Origin: Scenedesmus sp. ARA3
Lineage: Eukaryota; Chlorophyta; Chlorophyceae; Sphaeropleales; Scenedesmaceae
Assembly (NCBI GenBank): GCA_004335835.1
Contig: RWJK01000888.1
Span: 40,122-104,121 of the forward strand
Direction of reading: 5' to 3'
Length of the DNA stretch: 64,000 bases
Both the position numbers and the translations under genes were made by a program. The notes under the pieces are model-generated. The model was not told the DNA's origin, made no database searches, and saw nothing but the letters and a program-made list of their open reading frames with translations. How positions within the stretch are numbered: position 1 is the stretch's first letter; every line of letters starts with the position of its first letter. Positions 11,472 to 25,047 of this stretch are shown piece after piece.

Positions 11472-11861
11472 CGTGGTTGGTTGCTGTTGCTGCTGCTGCT
11501 CTGCAGCAGCGCTTCACGTCCGTATTTCAAAGGCGATAGAAATACTACTGGAACATGTCAGAATCTTAATCAAATCGCTCGTTGGAATTTGGCTTAGTAG
11601 CTGGCTGATGGAATGGCACTTTCCTTGCACCGCAGCGGTTTCAGTTTGACGTCGAAAATGGCATTTCAACGAAGCATTACGATTTTAAATTGAAAGATAA
11701 ATGGATTGGGCAAGCAACATGGCAAGCCAGGATCGCTGGCCAGTGGCTGGCGGGGTGAGGTGTCCAGACACATCTTGCCCACAGTACTGCCAAGCTACTG
11801 CCAGCTTCAGATTAGCCCGCACCAACGTCTCAGAACGCCTTGCTATGTTCTTAATGACAGC
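11472..11861. other. intergenic between transporter and armadillo gene
   Basis: This gap lies upstream of the minus-strand transporter and downstream of the minus-strand armadillo gene. It is AT-richer than its surroundings from about 11520 to 11700 and probably contains the transporter promoter. No clear TATA box or gene was seen. Confidence 0.4.
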
Positions 11862-14800
11862 TCAGGCAGCTGCAGGACGCTGTTGTGTAGCTGCCCTGCT
11901 GCCAGCTGCTGATGTGGGACGCGGCAGAGCTGCAGGCTTTGGCGGTGCTGCTGTCTGCTGCTGCTGCACTGCGCCGATGGTGGACACTGTTCTACGCTTC
12001 CCTGTTTTTGATGGCAGCGGCGTCCTGTACTCGCGCTGCTCGAGCGTCACCTCCACAACTGCCTTCAGCCTGAGGGGCGTAGGGTGAAGCTGCAGAGCAC
12101 CTGCAGCAACAAAACATACATGTAGCATGTTAATCAGTGGCTTTCAGCTTTGAGACAAGCCGCATGCACATATGTCAAGCACTGAGGCCAAGCAAGGGAT
12201 GCATCAGGCAGAAGTGGCTGCTCTATGAACCCAATACCAGCGCTGCCGCATGATGAGTCATGCCTTTCGTGGCAGTAGCACTGCACACTGCCGCCATTTG
12301 GTGTGCAGTGCACACGGCGCCACTGGTCAGCAGCTGGTGGGTCTGTGCGTAACCGCAGCAGCTGACGTTGCAACCTGCGGTGGGGTCTTCATTTCTTGAC
12401 TGCTCTTCTTCCAACAACAGCAGCAACATCCGCCCTGGTACCATGGCCAAACTTCAAACTGCTCTGCTGGTCTAGATCACAACCTTAGCAACCCACCTGT
12501 AGCTGCATCGCGTGTTGCAGACAGGCTGCACACGGCCGGCTGCGGCGGCGCCTGCGGCACTGGCACCCAGTTCAGCGCCCGCAGCAGCGGCAGCTGCAGG
12601 ACCGCACTCCCCGGCTGCATCCATCCTGCAAGCACCTCAGCAGCAGGTGCTGCTGGCAGACCATCCTGCGGCAGCCAGTCTGCAGCTGCCCACGGCGTGG
12701 CTGGCGGCGGCGGCACTGACACGCAGTGCCCCTGCTTGGCAGCTGCTGGCGGCAGAAAGATGTGCGCCAGCTTGCCGTTTGGCAGCAGGTAGTGGCCGTA
12801 CAGGTCAGCACAGAACTGCGCGCCGTCGCAGTGCTCGAAGACGTGCATGCAGAGGTTGGGGTCTGCGGGCGGGTCGGGGCTGTGGAAGTTGAACAGCTTG
12901 TCTGGCAGCGTGCTGTCTGGCCTGCCCTTGACCAGCACCTGCAGCAGCACAGCAGGCAGCAGCAGCAGCAACAGCCATGTCAACACGTACATGCCAGATA
13001 GAATTGCTTGCAGGATGGATCTGCTGACTTCCTATAGGTCTGGCCAACTGCGGGACTGCATTTGCACCTGCAAACCTTGTATCACAGGGAGTGACCTATC
13101 TGCTGTTGCAGCAGCTTGCGGCAAGCGAATCAGCGGCGTGGCCCTGCACGCACCTGCACAGGCCTCGCCATCACTTCACCGCTGACATCCAGCACAGTCA
13201 CAGGCCGCGGGACGTCTGCAGGCACCTCAACAGCAGACACGCCGCTAGCAGTTGCAGCTGCAACTGCTTTGGCTGCCTGCCCAGCCTGCGTGCCAGCACT
13301 GCTGCTGCTGGCGCCTGCTGCGCTGCTGCTTGCATGCGCTGCGCTGCAGGTGCCTGTGTGTTGTTTGCTACGGCGCAAGCTGTATGCCACGGCTGTTGAG
13401 AACATGCCTCGCAGCTCTGGAATGTACTGCTTGCCAGCTAGCGTCCCGTGGTTGGGGAATGCATAACCTGCACATCGCACAGCACAGGTTGTGTGTCAGT
13501 AATGCATGATGTGGTCATGTGATTGACTCTCACAGAAGCACTGTATGTGCATGCATGCAGGAGGGGGTTCGCTTGATGAAAAGGAGACGCAAGCTGCCAG
13601 GCCACACGCGGTGCATCACCTGTGATAGGCCGCTGCAGCAGCAGGGAGGCTTGTGCATCCTCGTCATGCAGCTGCTCACTGCCCAGTGCCTCGTCCCCAG
13701 CACCGCTGCAGTCCACAATTAGCCCATGCCAGCCACCATGGCTGGCAGCAGCAGCAGCCGCAGCAGCCTCCTGCGCGTGTGGCTCCTCCCTCCAGGTAAC
13801 ATGTGGTGCTGACTGCACTCCTGGTCCTGCCGCTGGCTCAAGCTGCTGACCACAAAGCTGGCTGTGCTGTCCCTGGAGCAGCTGCTGCTGCTGCTGCGGC
13901 TCCGGCAGTGTGCTGCCATCAGGCTGTGGGCTGCTTGAAAGCCCTGCTGTGTGCCAAGCTGCCGCATCATCCAAGCACTCGCTAGGACGCTGACCAGAAA
14001 ACTGGTCACCATCAGCAGTGTGGTAGCCTGCACTGCCATCACCTTCTGCCAGCAGCTCTGTGCAGCCCTCTGCACCTTCTGCTGCATGATGCTCCTCTTC
14101 CTGCTGCGCTGCCTGCTCTTGCTGCAGCAGGTGCTCAGGTATTCCATATGGATAGGTCGTTGGCACGGCTGCTGCGGCTGCAGCCTCTGCTGCATCCGCT
14201 AGCTGTGCTGCTGTCGCAACCTTACGAGGCTGCAGCTGCTCTGTTTGTAGGTCCAGGGCTGCCTTGCGCTGCATGCTGCTCCTCAGCACACTTGGTGGGC
14301 TGTGAGCCGGCAGGCGGCCGCCAAGCAGGTCAGTGACAGCACCTGCACAGCACATGGCACAACCCACCAGCATGGGCGCTTTGCTGCAGTCATTGAAGGC
14401 GAGCCAGCCACACACATTGGCGGCAAGTCATAATGCACCACCCAGCAAGTGTCAGCAGAAAGCAGCAGTGCGCTGCAAGTCCCTGTCACACACACCGCCA
14501 TTGACAATGTAACGTCACATGCCGCATAGCGCACCTGCCAGCTCCTGCACCACCTCCTCATCTGCTGCGGCAACCAGCAGCTGATTGGCTGCCTGCCACG
14601 GCTTGTCAATGCCCAGCGGCTGCTGCCTGTACTCCACCACTGCAGGAGCCCAGGGACTCTGCGGCCTACTGCCGCCAGCTGCTGCTGCTGCATGCTGGCC
14701 GCTGACGCTAGGAGAGCCAGCAGCACGGCGCCTGCTGCTGCCCGCTGCACTGCTAGGCCTGCTGCTGGGCCTTGCAGAGTCGCATGCAGGCGAGCTGCAG

Positions 14801-17800
14801 CGGCCTGGGCTAGGGGTTCTTGGGCAGGTTGGCGAGCCTGCAATCCTAGCTGCAGGAGAGCCCGGCCGGCTGCTGCTGCGGCTGGTGGGTCTCTGGGTGG
14901 TGCAGCCAGCCTTGCTGCGAGGAGAACACCTGTCACCAATGAGGCTAGCACCAGGATTCCTGCTGCTGCTTCCACTGCCAGCACGCATCCTGCCAGGCGC
15001 TGACGTCGGCCTGCTGCTGCCGCTGCCCGCCTGCCGCTGCGCAAGCTGCGGTTTACTGCCAGCTGCACTGAGAGGTGCTGCCCATAGGGTGCTGGTGCTG
15101 GTCCTGAGGCTGCTGGCCAGGCTGCCTCGCAGCAGCTCCCCCTGTGCTGCACGTGCTGAGAGGAACTCGTGCAGCTGCTGCGCCTGGCGCTGCTGCTGCA
15201 GCCACTCAGCCTCCTCTGTGTCCTCAGTGGTGGTGCTGCCTAGGTCAGCCACTGCGGAGCACAAGGACATGGGTGGTGGCACAGATAGACATGGCTGGTG
15301 GCAGGCATTGACACAATTGACGGCACTACGCAAACTGCACAGCATCCACGGTGCACAAGGATGAGCATGTGATGCACCTGTGTTGCACATGCAGGATAAC
15401 CACTGAACGCTATTCAACCACAGATGTTTGAACAGCACTTGGCACTCACTGCTTGTCAGGCCCTGCAGCACCTCCCCCTGCATTGCAAACAAGCCGCCTG
15501 GCCCAGCCGCCCCTGCTGCATCAGGCCTAGGGCTACAAGCCGCTGAGGACTGCACAGAGCTCAGGGCCTGGGGCATCTCCACCTGCAGCCACTTCATGAA
15601 TGCTGCTTTGACATCTTGCTGAGCACCACCTGCAAGCTGCTGCTGCTGCTGCCCTGCTGCGCCTCCAAACACAGCAGCAGCGTCTGCGCCGTTACGAGGT
15701 GTGGGATCCCTGCTGCTGCCAGCCGCAGCCGCATTGATGCTTGCAGCCGCTGGCACCAGGGGTGTAACGCCCTCGCTGAAGCTGCTGCGTGCATGTGCAG
15801 CTGAGCTGGTCGGCCTTGCTGGGGGTGCGGGGCTCCTGTCTGGCCTGTACACGTCCACGACAGGCCTGCTGGTCAGCACACTGACACGCGAAAGCAGCGC
15901 ACCGGCCTGCAGCCAGGGAAAAGTACGGGGGCGTGAGAGTGATAACAAAGCTCAGCAAGAGCAAAGTTGTGCCACCATGTCGTTCAGGGCGGTGTGCATG
16001 TAACACTGGATTGCCGCAGCATTCCGCAGCCAACAGATGTAGTCAGCTGCATAGTACAAGAGTCCTTTGCTGCTGCGCAAAAAGGAGGCAGATGTGGTGC
16101 ACAAGCAGCAGAAGCTCACCTTTTCATCTTCATGGCTGAGCTTCTTGGGTGGGCCCCTGGCGCTGGTGCACATGTTGGCCACCATGCAGGCAGTGTTGGC
16201 CGCCACTGTCAGCCGCGATGTGCGCCCTGGGCTGTTGCTGCTGCTGCCGCCCTCAAAGACCCCCATGATCGCACTAGCTGCAGAGCCAGCTGGGGGTGGC
16301 ATAGCTTGGCTGCCAGGGTTGGCCAGTGTTTGCTGCTGCTGTTGCTGCTTGCTGGCGAGTGCAGCACCACTCGCTACTGCAGCACCTGCAGCAACTGGAG
16401 GAGATGGGCTGCCAGGTCTGCTTAGAGTGCGCTGATGCCGCTCCCTGTGCACGCGCTTGATCCCTGCTTGCTTCAGCAGCGCCGCATGCTTCAATCTCAG
16501 CTCAGCCTTGTAGACCATCGCAGTGTTTTCTGTAGCGGCAGTGAGGTTCTCCAGCACTGCAGCTACCACAGATGCCCGTTGCTCATCAGGGCCGGCTGCA
16601 ATACTGCGCTGCCCGCTGGACTGCTGCACCAGGCGCAGCAGGGTGTACAGACCCTTCCTGCAGATGACCACTTTCCCCTCATGGCGCGTTGAGATGTTGA
16701 GCAGCGCCCACACTGCCAGCATCCCTTCACAGCCATCTGGTGTACTCATCTCAGCAGCAGCCAGCTCACTGCGCACCGTTACAGGCTCTTCTGGGTCGTC
16801 TGCTTCCCATGTCCTGCTGCTGCTGCAGGCTCTGCCAGGTGACATGCCAGGTCTGCTGCAGCTGCTGCGGCACGGCACTGGGCTGCCAGCACCAGCTGCT
16901 GCTGCTGTACCTGCACCTGCACAGGACCTACCAGGACTGGACACTCTGCTGCCAAATGGCAGTGCTGCTGCTGCTGCTGGTGTTAGCTGCTCCCTTCCTG
17001 GGCTAGATGGGCCCCTGCTGCCAGCGCCACTTTTCCAGCCAGACGCGCTGCGGGCCAGGCTGTGTGGCGAGCAGGGGCTGTGGCAGACAGGCTGCTGCTG
17101 CTGCAGCCAGTCTAGCAACCATGTGTGTGGCTGGTGTAGCGCTGTAAATGGGGCCCTCAACACGCACTGTGGCAGTGCCGGAACCTCCTGATCCTCTAGT
17201 TGTTTGAGAGGTGGTGGTGCAGCTGCTTCATCTGCCAGTGCAGATGCTCCTGCCACAGGCTTGCTCAGTATTGTGCTGGAGTACTGCCATGCTGGTGCAG
17301 CAGGCTTGGGCGGCTGAAGCTGCACCACCTGCTGCTGCTGCTCTTCCTGCTGCAGCTGCTGCTGGTACCGCTCCTTTGCTAGAGCATGCAATGCCTGGTA
17401 TGCCTGCCGCTCCAGCCGCAGCACATCCAGCAGCGCAGAAACCACCCTGGGTCTGCTGCATGCTGCGGCAGCCTCTTTCTTGGAGCTTAGCCAGGCCAGG
17501 GCGGTCAGTGCACGGCCCAGCAAGGTTGTGTTGATGTCGGCAGGTGACCTGCGCGCAGCACACAGAAGGTACACCAGGTAAACCACTTGATGACCATGTA
17601 ATGCAATGTTTCAAGCTGTGTGCACAACTATCAGGTGAATGCACGTCACAGAAGCTGTAGTGAATGTACACCAGTAGCCAAGCTTCAGCAGCAAGCCGCA
17701 GATGCTCACCCGCAGCTGATGCATGAGACAAGGAGGCTCGTCAGCAGCTGCACAGCTGCCTCTGGACCTCCCAGCTGCTCCATAGCTGCAGCACACTGCA

Positions 17801-20800
17801 CTGCCTCTGTCAAGTATCCTGCTGCTGCCAGCTGCAGCTGACATGCTGGGCTGGCAGCGCTTGAGCAGCCCTGGCCGTCACTGCTGTTGGTGCTGCAGCT
17901 GGTACTGCTGACAGCTTGGCACATGGAGGCTGTGAGCTTTGCCATGCCGAGCTGTACCAGATGCGCATGCATAGCCTGCAGCCACAGCATACAACAGGCA
18001 CATCAGCAATGGATGCGGCAAATGAGGTGCATCCTCAGCTAGTCGGCATGGGATCTGTCTCTTACGGTGCACAGCACAAAGTAGCAGTGCCTCTACCTAT
18101 GTACAATTGCAGGACAAGGTGCCCGCACCTGGTCAGCATGTGCAAGGCTCCAGCAGCTGCTCAGCGCCAGTGCCTTCAGGGCCAGGCAGGGCTGCCAGCT
18201 GTCGGGCAGGCCCAGCGCATCAACCAGCAGCCGCAGCCCCAGCTGGTCGGCGTCTGACAGCATGGGCGGGCTGCAGCAGTGAAATCGGCAGCAGCAGCAA
18301 ACTTTGAAACATGGGATGCCAGATGGGCGAGGCAATCTGGGGAGGCATGCACCTCAGCACTAACACATGCTCAACTGCACCAAGCATACTACGCATATAC
18401 ACAGCAAGCAACAGCAGCCTGGTAGCTCGGCCTGTGGTGAAGTGCCTGATGCCTCACCCCTGGGGGCAACACCAAAGCCTGTGCAGCCGCAGGCAGCCGC
18501 TGTACTGCTGCAAACCCGCTTTTCGCACCTGCACACCAAACAGAACACAAACGCGTTGGCTACCTTGGTAAAAGCTCACCTAGGCTTGTCCAGCTCCAGT
18601 GCCCACCAGCTGCTCCTGCCCTTGGCATACACAGCAGCCAGATCAGCAGGCAGCTCAGCAGCCATCTGCCGCATGCAGCCCTCCTGCTGCAGCAGCAGCC
18701 AGCACGACTGCACACTCAGCTGCAGCACTCGCGCTGCCTCTGCTGCTCTCTTGCTGCTGCCGGCAGTGCTGCCTGTGCTGCTACTGAAGCAGCTGCCACT
18801 ACCAGCACCTTCAGCGGCACAGGCTGCCCCGCTGTTTGATGCAGCTTCGCTGATCGCTGATCTGACACTGCTGAAACCCTGCACCCCAGGCACTTTCTGC
18901 AGTTGCAGGCGCGGCAGCAGCACTGACGACCCACTGGCCGCAACTGTTGCATAACCCCCTGAGCTCGTTGACGCCCTGCTGCTCGCTGCTGCGGCCCGCT
19001 TGATTCTGTGCAGGCTTGGCTTCACAAGCAGATCCAGCATTTCAGCCCAGCGGCCGTCCAGCAGCAGCTGCTGCTGGTGCTGCGGCTGCTGGGCTAGGCA
19101 CCAGATGATGGCAGCATAGTAGGGTGCAGCTGGCAACGGTGTAGTTCCGCTGGGTGCACCACCTGCTGTAGGACCGCCTGTGAGCGAAGTTTGGGTGTTG
19201 TGAAGCTCTGCTGCTTCTGCTGCTGCTGCTGTTGCTGCAGGTGGCTTCTGTGTGAGCTGGTCCCATAAAAAGTCAAGCACATGGGCGCAGCTGGCAGGGT
19301 CAAGAGGCATATTGACTGCCACCAGCAGCTGGCAGGCAGCTGCAACAACCTGCATCACACAGTGAGGAAACAGGGCCAACACGCAGGATGTTAGTCATGT
19401 ATGAAGAGGCTTATGTGGAGTGTGTCGAACAGAGCACAGCAATTGCAGCTCTTCAGGAGGCCCGGCTGTCGTCAAAACATGTTTGCTGTGCATGCACACA
19501 TACACAATAAGAGCAGCACATGCGCACCACAGCAAAAGCAGGAGCTGACACCACCCACCTGCCCCATCAGTGCAGATACAGCACCTTGTGCAGCGCTACC
19601 CTGCTGCTCGTGATCATCAACTGTCTGCATTGCACTGCCTGCAGCGTCACCCTCTTGCCCCACAGTTGTGGCAGCTCCATTGCAGCTAGCCCGCTGCAGT
19701 GCCTGGGTTTCTGGCCTGCTGTGCAAACTGAGGGCCAGCAAGGGCTGCAACAGGCCACATGCATGGATAGCACCTCTGAAGACACCCCTCAAGGGCGGGT
19801 GGGGATTGACTTTCTGCTCGATGCAATACTGGCCGCCGCCGCGGCTGCTGCTGCTGCCACCTGCACTGCCAGTTCTGTCATTGGCGGCGTCTTGCTGAAA
19901 CGCTGGAATGGCACCAATGCTGCTGTTGTCAGCTGCGATGGGATACTCGCAGTTTGCCAGCAACATAATGGTCACAGCTGTCAAAAACTTGGCTTGCAGC
20001 ACCTGCGATTGCCGCAACGATGCGCAGAATACACAGTTGTTCTTCCATAGGCATCAGCAGCACACAGCATGCACTTCAGGTGCCAGTTAGCAGCACACGA
20101 GGCAGAACAGTGCACGAGGGAGCAGAAACTATGGTGAATCAAAAAATACTGGTTGTCAGCACCGGCATTCACCAATGCATTGCCGCTTGCACGCATTTCT
20201 CACCTCGTCTTTCACAGCCTCCAAGTGCAGCACTGCCAGCATGAACGGCTGCAAGGCTTGCACAAGCGCTGCTGCTGCACTGTTGTCCTCTGCCCCGCTG
20301 CCATCCCCTACTGGCAGCTCTGCAGCTGCCTCAGGCACAGCCTTGGTGGCAGCCAGCACACACAGCACGCCTGCCAGGCAGCACACCACTGAGGGTGGGG
20401 TGCCAGCAGGGATATGCAGCTGCAGGCAGGCATGCGCCAGCTGCCCAGCATCTGCAAGCTGCTGTAGCACTTCATCTTTTGTGAGCAGGGGTGCCACAGC
20501 AGTGGTTGCAACCCAGAGAGCTAGGCATGTGTAATCCAGAAGCATGTCCTGCAACTCACTGTCAGCTTCCTGCCTCGTGCTGTCTGCTGGGGGCTGAGTG
20601 CTGTTACAATTGCTGTTGTCCTGATCACCTTGGCTACTGCAACCACCACTGCTACTTTCCCCTCTGAGTTGTGTGGCTGCTGCAGTTGCTGCACACTGAA
20701 GCTGGTCCTGCTGCAGCAGGTGTGTTTGAAGCAGGTTCACAATGCTGCTGTGCACTTGCCTCAGCAGCTGTGGCTCCTGCTGAGCTAGCTGGCTGCCCTT

Positions 20801-23141
20801 CTCATGTGCGCCGAGCGCACTGGCCATGCGTGCTACTGCTGCAACGCCGCACAGCTGCACCCTTGTATCTGGCGCTCTCAGCAGCGGCAGCAGCAAGCGA
20901 CAATTGCCACTTTGCAGAAACATTGTGCGTGCTGTGGCATCACGCAGCAGCACAGCAGCCAGAACCTCGGCTGCTAGCTGGTTTGGCTGCATATCCAGCA
21001 GAGCTGCTGGAATGGCTATTGGATCCTCTGCTACGATGCTGTCACTAGCAGCAGCGATAGCAGAACCCTCAGTTAGTTCTGTGGCTTCGCCTGTGTCTGC
21101 GTTCGTGTTTGCTTGTTGCGGAAAAGCCAGCTGCTGCACTGCTGCTGAATTTCCTGCAGCTGCTTGGCTGGTGCCTTGCTGTGGTTGTCCAACCATGGGC
21201 GGCACTGTTGCTGCTGCTGCTGCTGCTGTACCTGGTGCTGCAGATCCTTGCTGGACACTGCTGGCTGACACAACGCCACCCTCCTGCTGTTGCATGCTTT
21301 GCTCCTGCTGCTGCTCAGCTGGCTGCTCACATTCCTGGTGCCTGAACGCTGCAACTGGCAATGCTGCAACATCTGCCAGCAATGACAGGCCTTGTCTGCT
21401 TGCAATGAGGTGCTCTCGGGCCTGCTTGTCAACTGCCAACAAGCCAAGGGCCCCCAAGCTAGCCACAAGCATCGCCAGCAGCTCCTGCTGGCTACATGTG
21501 CTAGCCCTGCTGCCGCTGCTGCCGTGTGCCGCTGGCCCCTGCAAGCGGCTGAAGGTAGAGCTGACGATGTGCAGCAGCGCTTGCACCACACCCAGCTGCA
21601 CCAGGCATGAGCGGCAGGCAGCATAAAATGGTGTGCGGCATTGTTACAGCGTCGTGCAGCAGCTGCAGCAGTTGCTGTGCACCAGCACCTGGCTTCTGAA
21701 GCAGAGCAAATGGGCAGTTGGATCCTGGATTGTCTGAGATTTTCGCTCGACAGAACAACTTTGCTTTCATGCCAACATGCCCGTGCCTCCTGATCCTCAC
21801 CTGCACTAGCCGCTCCCGTGGCTTGGCCAGCATGCATGCATGCCACACCGCACACGCTGCTGGCAACTGCACCTCCCCAGACAGCACTGGTTTGCGCAGC
21901 GCTGCCATGAGGCCACGCAGCGCAGCGCCAGTCAGGCCCGAACTTCGGCTGCTGCTGCTGTCCGCCAGCGTGTCCCACATGCCTGCAGCACCTTCAGCAA
22001 GCAGGGCACCCTGCAGCCGCATGCTCTCCGCCTCATTCTGCATTTGCATCAAGATTTGTGAGCAAGAACAGAGCATAATAGTCACCCTTGTGTAGGCAGA
22101 CTGCTGCTGCTCAAGCCAATGGCAGCAGCGCAATCAGCTTCGTGCTGTAGTCGTGTAAGGCTGGTGAGGAAAGCGAGTATGCAGAGCATACCAGCTGCTG
22201 CAGCTGCTGTCAGCTGCTGGAGTTGCTTACCAGCAGCTTTGCTGTCAGCCGAGCCATGGTTGCTGCATGTAGCTGCTGCTGCGTTGCACTTGCTGCAGCA
22301 AGCAGGCCATCCAGCTGCTCCTGTCTGGCCAGCAACTGCTCTGCGCCTGCATCAAGCCCTAGCAGCACCTGCTCCAAGTTCACACCAGCAGCAACTGCCT
22401 GTAACAGCAGGCAGCACACAGTGGGCAGCAGAACAGCAAACACCGATGTAATTCTTGCACTTCCAGTGCGATTTCACCCACACTTGAGTAAATACCCAAC
22501 CAGTGTGTTTTTGCCTAGCAAAAGGATGCGGGTGGTTCCTGCAAGCATTTCACAAGGGGCTTATCGTGTTTACATGGCAGCTGCAGGGCATCACCTGCTT
22601 GCAGGCATTCTTCCAGCAAGGAGCAGCCCATTCAGGTGACTGTGCGTGCAGCTGCATGCGTGTGACCTCCACGCTCTGCTGCACCAGGATCTCTCGGCTC
22701 TTGGAGCCATCTGCTGCTGGAGCCTCGGCATGCTCCTCTTTGACAACCTTGCTGCGTGCCCCCGTGGGTCCTGCAAGCAAATCAGCAGCATGGAACTTGC
22801 AACTACTCAACACCATCATGCGTGCAAAAAATTGACTACAATGGACAGACTGGCAGAAGACTGCCACCTGTGTTGAGGGTAATGCGGTGCTGTTGCTGGT
22901 GTTATGCCACCGGCCTCACCTATCACCCTGTACGCAACCCATTCTGTTAGCTGTTCCACGCTACCGACAGGCAGAGGCTCTTCCTCAGTGCCATCCAGCA
23001 GCTGGGGCTGCGAGACAGCAAAGCAGCACACTGTTGAACTGTAGTATGCAGGCTGCAGCCTTTTTCAGCTGGGTGCAGCAGTGCGCTGTCTCCACAGACC
23101 TGCCATGCGTCCCCTGCCTTAGTCAGGACCGATATAGGCAT
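11862..23141 (-). CDS. giant armadillo-repeat-type protein, about 2,600 residues, 17 or more exons
   Basis: Start ATG is at 23141. Exons: 23141-23100, 23007-22920, 22770-22595, 22398-22231, 22037-21801, 21695-21648, 21595-20204, 20002-19559, 19349-18580, 18270-18129, 17975-17710, 17548-16120, 15906-15450, 15251-14535, 14342-13620, 13467-13154, 12938-12497. All phases agree. Probable 3' exons lie at about 12374-12200 and 12101-11862, but their joins are unresolved. Helical, Leu/Ala-rich repeats typical of ARM proteins are clearest in exon 7 (residues 254-717, LGVVQALLHIV, CGVAAVARMASALG) and in exon 12 (AVWALLNISTRHEG, VVAAVLENLTAATEN). Between them lie Ser/Pro/Arg-rich linkers with many SRPSS and SPGR motifs (residues about 1900-2100), likely phosphorylated and disordered. 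A conserved-looking C-terminal block has FNFHSPDPPADP and LYGHYLLPNGKLAH. It is probably a scaffold protein. The divergent position next to LRRC9 hints at a ciliary role, but that is inference. Confidence 0.75.
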
Positions 23142-23626
23142 GTTTAAGGCTGCAAGCCTCCGAAACAAGCAGCACAGCTAGCTGGTGATGAGTCATTCAG
23201 CAGAGTTACATTGATGCACGATCAGCAAGCTGCGTAACTTTCCACATCCTTCGAATCGAGCACATTTTGACAACTTGCGAGTTTCATTGCTATAACCAGA
23301 CAGAACTTGTGACAGCGGAAACCCTAGCACTGCTAAGCAGTGCCGTTTACACAAAATCTACACGTGAACGACATTTACTTTGGTATTTCACTGACTAATT
23401 TGTATTGGATGGATGCACCAGCAGTGTATGGTACAGGCAAAGTTTGAAAGTAGACACCAACAGTCAGCCTGTTGACAGTTCGAGTTGCTCCTTGGTTCCG
23501 ACCTCAATTTTATGACGATGTGACATTCGTGTTTCCTGCAACCATGCCAGAGGTCCTTGGACCCTAGCCTGAAGGCAGTACAATGCTGCTGCTTTGACAG
23601 CCAGTTTGCTTGCACCACTGCGAGCC
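23142..23626. promoter_or_regulatory. shared divergent promoter region, armadillo gene and LRRC9
   Basis: The two ATGs (23141 on minus, 23627 on plus) face away from each other across 485 bases, so both promoters must lie here. The stretch is AT-richer than the genes around it. It contains an AAACCCTAG telobox-like motif at about 23319-23327, directly followed by a perfect 7-bp inverted repeat, GCACTGC-TAA-GCAGTGC, at 23327-23343. No obvious TATA box and no full RFX X-box were recognised. Confidence 0.55.
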
Positions 23627-25014
23627 ATGCCGCCTCAAACTCCAAACAGCAATATGGAGCAGGAGGAGCACGAAGGTGGGTTTTATGGTTGATAAAATGA
23701 AGTCTGTGCAAGTGGCGTGCATCGGTGCTGACCATCTCGGTGACGTGATTGCACTTGCCTCTTGAGCAGGCTTTGCAGCGCTGCTTGATGCCAACGGGCT
23801 CACAGAGGCAGACGTCGACAGCCCATCCAGCAGCATAACGGAGCTGGAAATGTTCCTGCAGCAGTATTCGAAGGTGAAGCGTGGAGGCATGCAGTGCCCA
23901 CTTGAGCAGTGCGTGGATTCCCAGCAAGATGCAGTGTTGCAGCCTGCTCACCTTGCCACTGTGTGCTTGCAGATGGTCGGACTTAAAAGGTTCCCCTTTC
24001 TCACCACCCTCAAGCTCATAGATCAGGTGGGTTGAACTTCATGTAGCAACGGCAACAGATTACATGCATTGCCACGTCAACTCCTCACTTGTGTGGCAAG
24101 CACTGCAGGTGCACAGCTTGCTGTTTAGGCAAACGGCCAGCATCCCCTTCTTTAATGTACTTGTGCAACAGCAGGTGTGCTGCTGATGCAGCCAATAACC
24201 ATACGCTAGATGTCAGGCTTGATTCGCACGTGCTATTGCCCTCATCTGCCTGGTGCCCAGTGTATTGAGCGGATCGAAGGCCTGTCAGGCTGCCCCAAGC
24301 TGCAGAAGCTGTGGCTCATGGAGAACCGCATCAGCAAGATTGAGGGCCTGGCGGCATGCACAGGCTTGCAGGAACTGTACCTGTACTCAAACCGCATCAC
24401 CAGCATCACTGGGCTTGATCACTTGACGGGGCTGAAGGTGTGCAGATGGAGCAGAGTGTGTGTGGTGCCAAGCAACCCAGCGCAGCAGGGTATGCAAATC
24501 CACACCTAGATTGGGTTGGCCGTGTGCTTGCAGATATCTCTTCTGAGATAGCTTCAGTCAATACCAAAGTATGACAGCTGCAGATGCGTATGCACCGGAT
24601 TCGTTTCAGCAGGCATGTAAGAAGCAACAGCTGCATGAGCTCAAGTGCATCTGCTGCGGCTTGTGTGCCATGCTGTTTCCTTTGCAGGTACTGTGGCTTG
24701 CAGACAACTACATCAGCTCCCTCAGCGGCATCAGTGCACTGCAGCAGCTGCAGCAGTTGAACCTGGCACGCAATGACATCGGCAGCATTGGCAGCAGCTT
24801 GCTCAGCCACACTGCGCTCACCAGCCTGAACTTGGCAGATAACAAGATCAGCAACTTCCAGGTGAGCAGATGCTTTTAAACCACGCACACAGCGCCCCAT
24901 GGCTGTTGTTACCAGCACAGGTCCTGCTGCATCCATGTTGAAGCAACAGCAGAAGAACCAGCACCATGTCAGCAGCATGCATGCAATGCCTGTGTCGCTC
25001 TGTGACCGTTACAC

Positions 25015-25047
<33 letters not shown>

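Noticed and set aside
12477..12992. A separate small gene starting with a hydrophobic leader at 12992 (MYVLTWLLLLLLPAVLLQ)
   Set aside because: The leader is a translation of a CTG-rich polypyrimidine tract ending in CTGCTGCAG, like the other introns here. Splicing at 12938 joins the rest in phase to the armadillo gene.
13032..13067. A 12-codon terminal exon for the armadillo gene ending in TAG
   Set aside because: It is in phase and has an acceptor, but the 442-base exon at 12938-12497 also fits and encodes a far more protein-like sequence. It is kept only as a possible alternative end.
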